Below, piece by piece: positions 23,863-33,400 of a DNA stretch of 33,998 bases. Every line of letters starts with the position of its first letter. Positions within the stretch are counted from its first letter, which is position 1. Origin of the DNA: Candidatus Margulisiibacteriota bacterium (lineage in GTDB: Bacteria > Margulisbacteria > WOR-1 > O2-12-FULL-45-9 > XYB2-FULL-48-7); the NCBI GenBank assembly GCA_018822365.1, contig JAHJKL010000086.1, positions 1 through 33,998 of the forward strand, in the 5' to 3' direction. A program made the position numbers and the translations under genes. The notes beneath the pieces are model-generated. The model did no database searches. It was not told where the DNA came from and was given only the letters and a program-made list of their open reading frames with translations.

Positions 23863-25245
23863 ATGGCTAACCATCTTTCCGCCCACCAGGCGATCCAACG
23901 GGGCATGGTCCATACAGCAGTACTGGCTGGAGGGTTTGGTTCACGGCTGGACGCCGCCACCGACCCGGGACGCAACAGGTTCGCGGTCGCCAAGCCGGCC
24001 TGCACCGTCGGCAATCTCCGGATAATTGAATTTACCATCCGCGCCTTAAGAAAAGCCGGGATCAGCGATTTTCACCTGCTCCTCTGCTTCCTGCCTGAGA
24101 CTATCCGCCAGGTGGTCGGCAACGGCAAGATCTACGGCGGCAATGTCACGATAACCGAATCGACCCAGGACATCACCGACCCGCTCGACACCGCCAGCGT
24201 TGTCGGCAATTTGGTCAACAACAGCGGCTGGTCAAAAAATCCCGGTGATGTGATCATCGTCCCCAGCGCCGATATTATCCATGATGTTGATATCTCCGCT
24301 GCCCTTGACCAGCATCTTTTTAACAGGAAACAATACGGGGCCTGCGCCACAATTGTCTCAAACGCCGTCCCCTGGAGCAGCGTGGACCGCTTTGGCACAA
24401 TGCGCCTGGAAGGGATGCCGGAACGCCAGGACTACAAGAACGACCTGGAATTTGAGGACGCGGTCGGCGCCTGGCTGACCGAGCATTCCGCCTCCAGCGC
24501 CAAGATCCTGGAATTCAAGGAAAAAGCCAGACGCGGCGCCGCGTTAAGCAACCTGAATAATTCCTCCCTTTACTTTTTTGACGCCTCTTTGTTCGAGCTG
24601 ATCCTGCCACTATTAACAAAAGATGAAAAAGGCCCCCCCCTGGTACCGGAAATATTCCAGCCGGGCGGACCATCCCCCTTTTCTGACTGGGGAAGACATG
24701 TTTTTATGTGGTTGACCCATGAAGCCAGGCGCAATCAATATCCGGTCTTTACTTATGTCATGCCCGATCGCTCTTACTGGCGTGACGCCGGGATCGGCGA
24801 AGAATTGCGCCTGGCAAGCATGGATGTTCTGACCGGGAAGATCGATTCAGGCATTAAAGAAGGTGAAGGGGCTTTCTGGTTCCCGATCGGAGATAACAGC
24901 TGGCGCGGCCATAATGTTTTTGTCCACCCATCAGCTTACGTCGCCAATTCGCTGATCGGCGACAATGTCTCCATCGGGCCCGGCGCCACGGTCGAACATT
25001 CGGTAATCGGTTCAAACGCTCATCTGGAAGCAAAGGTCGGGTTAAGGAGGACTGTCGTTTTCCACCAAAGGGACCCGCAATTTTCAACCCTGATCGGTAC
25101 CGGTTCCCAACTTACCGACTCGTTGGTTTTAGGGGGAAAGATCATTCCCGGGAGCCGTTTTAACGGCGCGATGCTTTACGATCCGGTAGGCGGCGTGGCG
25201 ACCGGCTCGCTTGGCGGAAAAACCCAGTTCAGTCCGGCCAGATAA
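23863..25245 (+). CDS. GlgC-like sugar-1-phosphate nucleotidyltransferase
   Basis: The 460-residue protein starts its catalytic domain with VLAGGFGSRL at about 20-29. KPACTVGNLRIIEF then recalls the KPAVPFGGKYRIIDF-type region of ADP-glucose pyrophosphorylase. IIVPSADIIHDVD and VDRFGTMRL fit the metal and product-loop regions. A left-handed beta-helix follows from about residue 346 (repeats such as SLIGDNVSIGPGATVEHSVIG). It would join a sugar-1-phosphate to a nucleotide; the sugar and nucleotide cannot be told from sequence. An insertion follows GSRL, before the first catalytic Lys region. GGGGG lies seven bases before the ATG. It is encoded 15 bases after the kinase gene. Confidence 0.82.
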   Translation: MANHLSAHQAIQRGMVHTAVLAGGFGSRLDAATDPGRNRFAVAKPACTVGNLRIIEFTIRALRKAGISDFHLLLCFLPETIRQVVGNGKIYGGNVTITESTQDITDPLDTASVVGNLVNNSGWSKNPGDVIIVPSADIIHDVDISAALDQHLFNRKQYGACATIVSNAVPWSSVDRFGTMRLEGMPERQDYKNDLEFEDAVGAWLTEHSASSAKILEFKEKARRGAALSNLNNSSLYFFDASLFELILPLLTKDEKGPPLVPEIFQPGGPSPFSDWGRHVFMWLTHEARRNQYPVFTYVMPDRSYWRDAGIGEELRLASMDVLTGKIDSGIKEGEGAFWFPIGDNSWRGHNVFVHPSAYVANSLIGDNVSIGPGATVEHSVIGSNAHLEAKVGLRRTVVFHQRDPQFSTLIGTGSQLTDSLVLGGKIIPGSRFNGAMLYDPVGGVATGSLGGKTQFSPAR

Positions 25246-25272
25246 CATTAATTTTTTGAAAGGAAGATAGAA

Positions 25273-26889
25273 ATGAGCCACAGAACAATGCTGCTCGGCC
25301 TGGTTGGAGGGGTAGGCTCCCGGCTCTATCCACCGACCGCCCACTTTGGTTTATCCGCCAAAGAACTGAAAAAGGTCCGCCTCGGCCCACAAAGCTACAA
25401 CGCTAACGCGATCCCAAAGCCGCTTACCCATCTTGGGCAAGTACCGCTTATGGGCCCGCTTTTTGAAAGAACGATCACCCAGACTGGAGTCGAGGACATT
25501 GCCATGGCGGTCATGTACCTGGGGAACGACATCAAAGCTTTTTTCGGCGCTAACATGGAAAGACTGCGGCGCGGGACCGGAAGTAGTTTTTATTGGGACC
25601 ACCAGCAAGAGTTCAACCTCAACACCGCTGGTTGTCTGGTCCGGGGGTGGCAGTTGGACCTGAAAGGCCGGGACGGCCATGCTGAAACATATGTCGTTCT
25701 TTCCGCCGACATTCGCTCTAATGTAAATATCGGCCGGATGCAGAAATTTCATAATGAGCACAACGCGCTGATCACCATTGCTCTTGCCCCTGTTCCCTGG
25801 CAAGATGTCGGTCGTTTTGGCGTCGCTTTCCGGGAAGGGGCGACCTTTGACGGCGAGGGGCGCCAGGTCCCTCTGTCAGGCGGCAAGTTTTCCAGGATCA
25901 CCCGCTTTGAGGAAAAAAACCCGGAGGCCAAAAGCAACTTAAATAACACCTCGATCTATTTAATTGATGACCGGGTTTTCCGCCTGATCGAGGAAGATGT
26001 CGAAGTTCCCGCCAACCAAAACCAGCTTGATCCACACCTAAGCACAGAAGAACAACAAAAACTAAATCCCTATAGTTTACCGGTCGCTAAAACCTTTGAT
26101 CCCAAACGGGGAAACTATGCCAACGACTGGACCGACCCGATCACCGGCCGACACTACCGCCTTGGGGTTTTCTCTACTATTTTATTGATGTTAGGCAAAA
26201 GAAAAGAGGGGGAAGCCAACCTGCGCTTCCAGGATTGGGGGGGACATGTCTTCCCCGAGATCGTTACTCACCATCCGGAAATTTACCGGGCCGGCAAAGC
26301 GGGAGAGCGCGAAGGCTTTTTTGGCTATGTGACAGGCAGTCTTTGGGCCGATGACGGGACAAGGAAGGCGCTTCTCCAGGCGAACATCGAGATGCTCCGG
26401 GAAACAGGAGGCTATAATCAGAACGGAGGCCAGCACGATTTTTCCTGGTGGCCCAAACCCGGATATACCCTTTCACGAGACAGCGCCGGGAACAAACTCT
26501 GGGTCGCCGACAATGTGACGATCGAAGAAGGGTCGCACCTCATTGGCCCGCTGATGATCGGCCCAGGAGCAGTTATAAAAAGAGGGGCAATTATACAACG
26601 GTCGGTCATTGGCGCCAGCTGGGAAATTAGCGGCGGCGCGATCACCGACTCTGTTCTTTGGCCGGACCGGCTGGTAATCGGCCTCCCTCCAGGCCCGATC
26701 CCACTGGAGTATAAATTAACCGGAATGGTCCTGGAACATACCCTGGTCGGGAGCGGCCTCCACCCGGACAAGGACGCTTTTTTTGTCGACGATGGGGGCG
26801 ACTACGGGCTGGTCTTCACCGGCGCGCGAACGATCAAAAACCGGGTCCTGGTCGCCAACTCGTCCGGGGTGTTCATTTCCAGCTTCTAG
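25273..26889 (+). CDS. second sugar-1-phosphate nucleotidyltransferase with beta-helix end
   Basis: The 538-residue protein has the nucleotide loop in variant form, LVGGVGSRLYPPT at 9-21. An insertion of about 28 residues separates it from KPLTHLGQVPLMGPLFERTI, the usual substrate-region pattern, and VMYLGNDIKAFFG follows. VLSADIRSNVN supplies the Asp of the metal site. The protein is unusually long for the family, with insertions around 200-330. A left-handed beta-helix runs from about 406 to 480 (LIGPLMIGPGAVIKRGAIIQRSVIG). AAAGGAAG precedes the ATG. It is the third nucleotidyltransferase in a row of five genes. The G of AGG is retained, but the first Ala of the loop is Val, so substrate preference or activity may have shifted. 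Confidence 0.8.
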   Translation: MSHRTMLLGLVGGVGSRLYPPTAHFGLSAKELKKVRLGPQSYNANAIPKPLTHLGQVPLMGPLFERTITQTGVEDIAMAVMYLGNDIKAFFGANMERLRRGTGSSFYWDHQQEFNLNTAGCLVRGWQLDLKGRDGHAETYVVLSADIRSNVNIGRMQKFHNEHNALITIALAPVPWQDVGRFGVAFREGATFDGEGRQVPLSGGKFSRITRFEEKNPEAKSNLNNTSIYLIDDRVFRLIEEDVEVPANQNQLDPHLSTEEQQKLNPYSLPVAKTFDPKRGNYANDWTDPITGRHYRLGVFSTILLMLGKRKEGEANLRFQDWGGHVFPEIVTHHPEIYRAGKAGEREGFFGYVTGSLWADDGTRKALLQANIEMLRETGGYNQNGGQHDFSWWPKPGYTLSRDSAGNKLWVADNVTIEEGSHLIGPLMIGPGAVIKRGAIIQRSVIGASWEISGGAITDSVLWPDRLVIGLPPGPIPLEYKLTGMVLEHTLVGSGLHPDKDAFFVDDGGDYGLVFTGARTIKNRVLVANSSGVFISSF

Positions 26890-26903
26890 CCCGGTATTTT
26901 ACC

Positions 26904-26935
26904 TGAAATTTTCGCCATTTTTTGCCGATATATAT
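26904..26935 (+). promoter_or_regulatory. sigma-28-like promoter P6
   Basis: TGAAATT at 26904-26910 and CGATATATAT at 26926-26935 repeat the wording and 15-base spacing of P5. GCCGATAT at 26924-26931 equals the SigD -10 consensus exactly. It starts 30 bases before ATG 26956, and AAAGGAAG supplies the ribosome binding site. Confidence 0.68.
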
Positions 26936-26955
26936 ACAGAAAGGAAGCGGTAAGT

Positions 26956-29900
26956 ATGTCGGCAATGAACTATCAAAGAATTCTACCAGCAAGGATCAAC
27001 GCGCTGCCCAGCACAGCGCCGCATATCCAGGCGCTTCATCATCGGGGTGCGCGGCCAGGCTCGATTTTACCATCACGCTTCAACCCCATAACACCCGGAC
27101 AAATCGCCAGTTGTGATCCAGCAACTATCGCGCCAACCGTCACTCAACTGAATTTAACCCCGCCGATTATCGCTAAAACAAATCGCGCACCATCATTGGC
27201 GAAAAAATTAATGGTCGGCGCCGCCGCCGGAGCCGCGACAATGTTAACTTCAGCGCTGGTCCTGGCCAGCGATGTTGCCACCCCGCTGGTCACCGGCGGC
27301 AATAAAGCTTTTTTCGCCTGGGGAGCGATCGGCCTGGGACTGGCCTACACCACCTGGCGCTTATGGAAACAACTTAAACCGGGCGATTATCAGTCGCCGC
27401 AAAGCCAGCTCAACACCGCCAGTCCGACCCCAAAAAAAATATTCAAGACCCTGGTCGTCCCCGCCTGGCTGACCATGATGGCGGTCGGCAGCGCGATGCG
27501 TTTTGCCCCGGCGATTGATGCTCTTCTCATCCCCTTGACCGAAAAATATCTGGGAGTGGTCCTCCCCAACCTGACCATTCCGATCGTCGGCATGCCGCTC
27601 ACTCTCTCCTGGGCGGTCTGTTCTGTTTTGCTCGGCCGGGCGGCGATAAAAATGGCGGTCAGCTCCGCTGTCGACCTTTATCGCGCCTACCGCTTTCACC
27701 GTTACGGTGAACAGCGGAACGATATCACCCGGCCAAGGCTGATCTCCTCATTGATCACCAACAAGGGACACATCTCTTGGACGGTCGGCGCGATCTTTAC
27801 CGTCCACTTGAGCGAGATCTACGCCACGCAAGCGCTTAGCCTGCTTCGCAACTTTCTCCACAACGCCCTGTTTGAACCAAACGCCCTGACCGGCGCCGCT
27901 GTTTTGGGGGCCGTCTTTGGATTGGTCGGTTTGGCCCGGCACTTTATTGTCGGCCGGAAAGAATTGAAAGTCGGCCAGCCACTGGAAAAACATCCCTGGG
28001 TCAAAACCGCCGCCCTGGCCGCCGGCTCCGCGTTTTTAGTCGGCGCCGGAGTTTCTCTCGGCGGCCCGGCCCTGGCCGCAGCCAACCTGCTGGTTTTTGC
28101 CGCGGTCTTGGGCTTCTACCACAACTTTATCCACTCCAGCCGCTCGCAGGAAGGGGGGCTCCATCAAAAAGACAAAGTCTTCCCGGTCTTTGATCTGCAA
28201 TCGCTCTGGGAAAATGTCCGCGGCCCCTGGGGTGCGGCCAGAACAATTTTCAAGCCCGGAGTCGACATGGTCGATCCTCTCGTTTCTTCGTACATCATGG
28301 TCATGTTGACCGAAGGGTCCAATTGGGTCCTTAACGCCCTCTCCGGCTGTTTCTCCGCCGCTGATTATTCTAAGGCGATCCAAATGATCACCAAACTCCT
28401 AAACCCGGCGGCGGAAAAAATGAGGGCAATCCTTAAAACCGGTTACAACCAGGTTAAATCAGCCGCGACCGCTGAAGCGGCCCGCGACGCCTTTGCCGAT
28501 TCTCTGGAAGCGACCGCCCGATTTCTGGAAGAGCGAGCGACCGGCGATCTAAAAACAGTTTCTGGGCTCGGTTTTCTAAAAGATGGGATGTTTGCCACCG
28601 GTTTGCCGGGAATAGACAACAAACGGGGGGACCAGGACCTGCGGGTCCATGGTGAACACTTGCGTTTTGCCGCCAGGATCTATGAAGAGACCGCCCGCCG
28701 GATCCGTTCCCAGGATATCAGCCAGGTCGATCTCGCCTCATACAAAGCGACCCTGGCGACCCGCCTAAACGCTCTCTACTGTCGGGCTTTCCCGCATTCC
28801 GACACCACACCGGTCCGTTTTTACACCAACATTCTGCCGGACGGTTACAACGCCAAACAATTTGCCGTCGACTTCTGCCAGCAGGTGATGGCCGATTTTG
28901 TCGGCGCTTTTGATGTCGCCATTATCGCCCCCAACGGCCAGCTCAAACTCTGGCTCGTCCCGATGAAAGTGGTCAAAGACTTTAAAGAGGATTACCGCGA
29001 TGTTTTGGCGGTCGAAAGCCGGGACGCCGAAGGAGAAGACCTCCGCTTTGGCTGGTACGAGCGGGCTGACCATGACATCGTCAATACTACCCTTAGCGAC
29101 ATTGCTTATATTGACAACACCGACCACTTCCGCCGGCACGGGCACGACATCAGCAAATACCCGACAGCCGAGGTTTTGACCCCGCCAACCCTGGCCAATG
29201 ACGAATACTACGATGTCGTCTACCGGGACGGCACCCGTTTAAGAGTTTTTGGTGACGGAAGAGATGAATTGATCTCCGGCACCCTTGAAGGGAAAGCCCC
29301 TCTGCTAATCCTGCCGGGAACCAAACGGCACGAATACACCGCGGCCAACACCGCCGAGGTCTTAAACGGCACACCGATCGACTCCACCCTTTACGATAGC
29401 TTGCAAAAGGGAGATATTCCCCACCCCTGGGGAGGTTCGCTGATCAAAGATTCTAATATCGCCTGCCGCTGGCGCTTTATGTACCCGACCGAATACACCA
29501 GCGTCAGCGACGCCGACCAGATGGATATCAACGTCACCAACCTCCGGCTCTTCCACGTCCGGGCCAATCCCCACCTGCGGATCATGTTCCGCCGGCCGCG
29601 GGTCGAAACGGTCCCCTACTCGCCCGATATGGTTGAATCAAAAAATGATTCCCTGCTGGAAGCGGGGGTCGCGGTGGTTTGGATGATGATGAAAGTCAAA
29701 TTAGCCGACGGCCGGGAACTCTATTTCCCGCTCAACATGAACAAAGAGAACGAGCGGACCTTTGGCGGCGACCTTTGGAAATATATCGACCAGACCAAAC
29801 CACTCCAGATCGTTAAAAAAGAGACCGGCTATTTTCTGAAAATCAGCTATCGCGAAGAAGCAAAAAAAGACCCGGACTTTCGCAACGCCGTCGGGATAGA

Positions 29901-30492
29901 AACCAACACGAATGGAACCCTCCCGGTCATGAAAGGGGGCAAATACAATAACCGCGAATCGATCAGCGAGGTCCCGATGCCAATCGAAATGATCGGCCTG
30001 GCTGACCAAATCAGCACGGCTTCGATCGACCCGATTCGTTACGGCGACGTCGGCGGTCCGGTCCCGGTCATGGACTACTTCTTCATCCGACACAACGAGA
30101 ACGGCGACGTCACCGACCAGTCAAGGCAAAAAACTCTGCCGCGCCGCCTGGCCCAGCAGATTATCGCCGGGACTTATTCCCTGCTTAGCCAAAAAGAGAT
30201 GGACCATGCCGCCCTGGTCGATAAAACCATTGAACCGGGCGATCTCCCCTACACCGACGACAATGGGCTGGTCCACATGAACATGACCAGGGAAGAATAC
30301 GCTCAACTTATCGCCTGGCTCCCCAATTATCACGGCGGGCGTCAAGCAATGTTGCGCCAGGGGGAAATGACCATGGAGGTCGGCGAGTTTGTCGCCCTCT
30401 GCAACAGCGCTTACGAACAATTCTCTTATCGACGGTTTATGCCGGACGACCGCTACCGGACCTTTTGGGAAGCGGCGGAGGTCAAGCTATGA
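26956..30492 (+). CDS. giant polytopic membrane protein of unknown function (1178 residues)
   Basis: No family is recognised. A basic, Pro/Ser-rich start of about 80 residues is followed by roughly seven hydrophobic segments within 85-390. About 790 mostly hydrophilic residues follow, with a mixed helical then beta-rich pattern and many conserved-looking Asp, His, Arg and Trp residues. Segments such as SVSDADQMDINVTNL (around residue 850) contain a D-x-D-like motif, but it is not enough to call a glycosyltransferase. ATG 26956 has P6 and a ribosome binding site. The stop overlaps the start of the next giant gene (ATGA), so the two products are made in a coupled way and may form one complex. 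It lies directly after three nucleotidyltransferase-family genes, which hints at use of their nucleotide sugars. Confidence 0.6.
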   Translation: MSAMNYQRILPARINALPSTAPHIQALHHRGARPGSILPSRFNPITPGQIASCDPATIAPTVTQLNLTPPIIAKTNRAPSLAKKLMVGAAAGAATMLTSALVLASDVATPLVTGGNKAFFAWGAIGLGLAYTTWRLWKQLKPGDYQSPQSQLNTASPTPKKIFKTLVVPAWLTMMAVGSAMRFAPAIDALLIPLTEKYLGVVLPNLTIPIVGMPLTLSWAVCSVLLGRAAIKMAVSSAVDLYRAYRFHRYGEQRNDITRPRLISSLITNKGHISWTVGAIFTVHLSEIYATQALSLLRNFLHNALFEPNALTGAAVLGAVFGLVGLARHFIVGRKELKVGQPLEKHPWVKTAALAAGSAFLVGAGVSLGGPALAAANLLVFAAVLGFYHNFIHSSRSQEGGLHQKDKVFPVFDLQSLWENVRGPWGAARTIFKPGVDMVDPLVSSYIMVMLTEGSNWVLNALSGCFSAADYSKAIQMITKLLNPAAEKMRAILKTGYNQVKSAATAEAARDAFADSLEATARFLEERATGDLKTVSGLGFLKDGMFATGLPGIDNKRGDQDLRVHGEHLRFAARIYEETARRIRSQDISQVDLASYKATLATRLNALYCRAFPHSDTTPVRFYTNILPDGYNAKQFAVDFCQQVMADFVGAFDVAIIAPNGQLKLWLVPMKVVKDFKEDYRDVLAVESRDAEGEDLRFGWYERADHDIVNTTLSDIAYIDNTDHFRRHGHDISKYPTAEVLTPPTLANDEYYDVVYRDGTRLRVFGDGRDELISGTLEGKAPLLILPGTKRHEYTAANTAEVLNGTPIDSTLYDSLQKGDIPHPWGGSLIKDSNIACRWRFMYPTEYTSVSDADQMDINVTNLRLFHVRANPHLRIMFRRPRVETVPYSPDMVESKNDSLLEAGVAVVWMMMKVKLADGRELYFPLNMNKENERTFGGDLWKYIDQTKPLQIVKKETGYFLKISYREEAKKDPDFRNAVGIETNTNGTLPVMKGGKYNNRESISEVPMPIEMIGLADQISTASIDPIRYGDVGGPVPVMDYFFIRHNENGDVTDQSRQKTLPRRLAQQIIAGTYSLLSQKEMDHAALVDKTIEPGDLPYTDDNGLVHMNMTREEYAQLIAWLPNYHGGRQAMLRQGEMTMEVGEFVALCNSAYEQFSYRRFMPDDRYRTFWEAAEVKL

Positions 30493-33400
30493 GCGCTATA
30501 AGATATGAACATATTCGCCGGATGGGGTCGCTCCCCTTCGCGGCGGTCAAGCCGGCGGGAAGCCTGCCGCGCCTCAATATTGGGGGGAGCACCGCCAACC
30601 TTAACGTCATTAACTGGCAGGGGCGGAGCTGGGAATGCGACTCCCGCCAAATGGGCTACAGCTTTCTCCACGGCTCCGAACCTCATCTGCACATTGTCGG
30701 AATGGGCTTGCCGGATGTTTTCTGGCAAAGCATTGGCTCAAAACAAAAAGAACCTGGTTGGGCGGTCGGCCGTTTTCAGGGAGAACCGGGAAATCCCCAG
30801 GGGCCAATTACCTGGCAGGCGGTCAGCGACCTTCAGGTTTCTCCTATCCTTTGGAAAACCAGCTCATCTGTTCTCTCCTATCTGGGGCATGAAACGGTCA
30901 GCGGCAATATTGCCGCCTGCCGGGCCGATGGAAAAGACATTATCACCACTCACATCTCCGGCGACCAGGACCGGAGACTGATCCACATCAATCCCGACGG
31001 CTGGACTAAAACCCACCCGGAGCGGCAACAGTTGATCGAACAGCTTGACGGAATATCGCTCTCGACCGATATTGAATCGACCTCCATGTCCGCGGACCGG
31101 ACCAGGCTCCTTTTGACTTCAAAGATCAAAGACAGATCAGGCCGGCCGATCGTTCACGAGATCGACATCAGCTGGATCGCTCCGTCTGTTAGAGAGAGCA
31201 TGTATGTTGATATCCGGGATAAAAAATATAACGTCCGCCTGATCGAGTCCGACCCACGGATCGACTTTGAAGTTCTGGAAAGGGAACAGGTCACCGTTTT
31301 TCACAACGAAACGATCAGGTTCCTTGATTATCAGACGATCCGGGCTTACCGCGACGAACAAGGGGTCTTCAAAGTGACCGTTGAAAACCGGCCGACCGCC
31401 AGAGACCCCAAACCAGAACCCCCGATCGTTCTGGCCGGCAAAACTTTCCGGGAGATCAGAAAATCAGACGCGTACAAAGCGCTCCCCAGAGAAGTGCGCA
31501 GGGCGATCATCAAAACCCTGTGGGAAACCTATGAAACTCCCAACCTCCCCTGGTCGCGAGTTAAGAGCATGCGCCACCGCTATTCGCTCCAGTATTATAA
31601 TTACCGGGAAAGCCGGATCAAAAATGCATTAGAAACTCCCCTGCAGGAGGGGGAGTCGGTCGTCACCCTGCGGGTCCAGTCCTCTGCCCGGGTCGTCCAT
31701 CTTGACGAAGCAAACGGCCGCCAACCAGGAGTCACAGAAGTTATCCCCCTTCCATTTGATCCGACCGAAGGGCATCCGGACCAATTCAGGCTGATGAACT
31801 TTGATCCGCGGCCAAATTCGATCGATGCCACCCGGTTCGTCCGGCCGGTCGATACCGCCATTGCTCCCCAGCATTTGATCGACCCTTATGTCATGGGGAC
31901 AGAGATCATGGCCGCTGTCTGGCCAAAAGCCGACCAGCTCGGTTTCTTCGGACCGTTTATGCTGACTGCTATGGCCTTTCCGCACGGCAAGCAATTTACC
32001 GATTCGTTCATGAACCCATGGTTTGTCTCCTTATTTGGATCAACCTCCCACAGTATCTTTGACGGCAAACGGGATGCCGGACGAAGTTATTCCCTCTTTG
32101 GAAACGCCATGTATTCGGCCAAGATGGTCGGCGCCGCCATGGTGACCGGCCCCAACACCGACTCGGCCAGCCCGGTCAGGGAAGGTCGGCTCTTCCCGGT
32201 CAGGCTCCCGGGGCGGCCGCCGATCTTTGTCAAAACCGCTATCCCCGGTTCTTATATTGAGGTCATTGAAGACGCCCTCTCTTCGTATATGTTTATGCGG
32301 ATGTTCGGTTTTGTGACCGAAACCACCGTTTTAACCTTAAGCGCGGGAGGCGGGCTCGACAACTATATGAACGCTTTAGTCACCCAGCGCGGGGTGCGCT
32401 GGAACGCCGGGGAAAATATCTATTCCAAAGACGCCTGGGAAGTAATTTATGAGGATATGATACGTGGCCCGGTCTTCACCCCCGGTTCCATCTATTATCA
32501 GGCCAAAACTTTTGTTCTTCGCGGTAATGGAGTTGCCCCGGAAGCAACCCAGGAAAATATCGACCGGGCCGACGGCCTGGGGGCGATTAAATCGCAAAAA
32601 GCAGTCGCAGTTGCCGCGAGCGGTGGAACAAAAAGCCCGGTTAAGCTCGTTATCGCCCCGAACCAACCGGTAGCTAAAATGTTTGAACCGGCCGAGGCGA
32701 GGGAATGGCTCAACGTCGGGACCTGGTACTGGGATTCCGGCGCCAAGCTGGTCTCTTTCTCAATGGTCGCGATCGCCGTTTCGCTTGGAGTCGCTCCGCT
32801 GGCGGTCGCCGGAGCGGCCTTCTTTTTTGTTTGTCTCGCCATGACCATGTTCAGCTGGCCGTTCTGGGCGGCGCAGATGGCCAAGGTTGGGATCGCGCCA
32901 AAGACTATTATTTCTGTTTTTCCCAAGCACCTTTTCTGGGGAAATCTCTCGATGCACACCACCGTCAAAGCCAACTTCGACATGGGAAGGCTGGGGGTTG
33001 GTCGGTTCCGGATCAGCGACCGGAGCCTCGGCAATCGTGTCCCTCTGCGCGATAAACGGACCTCTTTTTGGGTCGGAATCGTTCTCCCGTCAACCGCCGG
33101 GACACTTCTTGTCGGCGGAGCCCTGGCAATCACCGTCGCGATGGGAGCGGTCCCGATCGCCCTGGCCGGTCTCCCATTTATCGCCGGCTGGCTCGCCTCC
33201 CGTTTCCTGGACAAGTGGGCAAGCCGCCTCCTGCCGAACGCCAACCAACAAAGCTTTGCCAAAGCGGCCCTCCGCTTTGCCGCCCGGAATGTTCCGTTCG
33301 CCCTGGGGATCGGCGCCTCCCTTCTGGTCCTCCCCTACTACGCGGTCTTTGCCATTCCGCTGGTGACCGCGGCAATGGCGGGAGGGTGGTCGCTCTACAT

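Noticed and set aside
32498-33262. Minus-strand open frame of 254 codons opposite the second giant gene
   Set aside because: It is antisense to a continuous coding frame with good signals, is Arg/Pro/Ala-rich and has no upstream signals. It is a product of the codon usage on the other strand.
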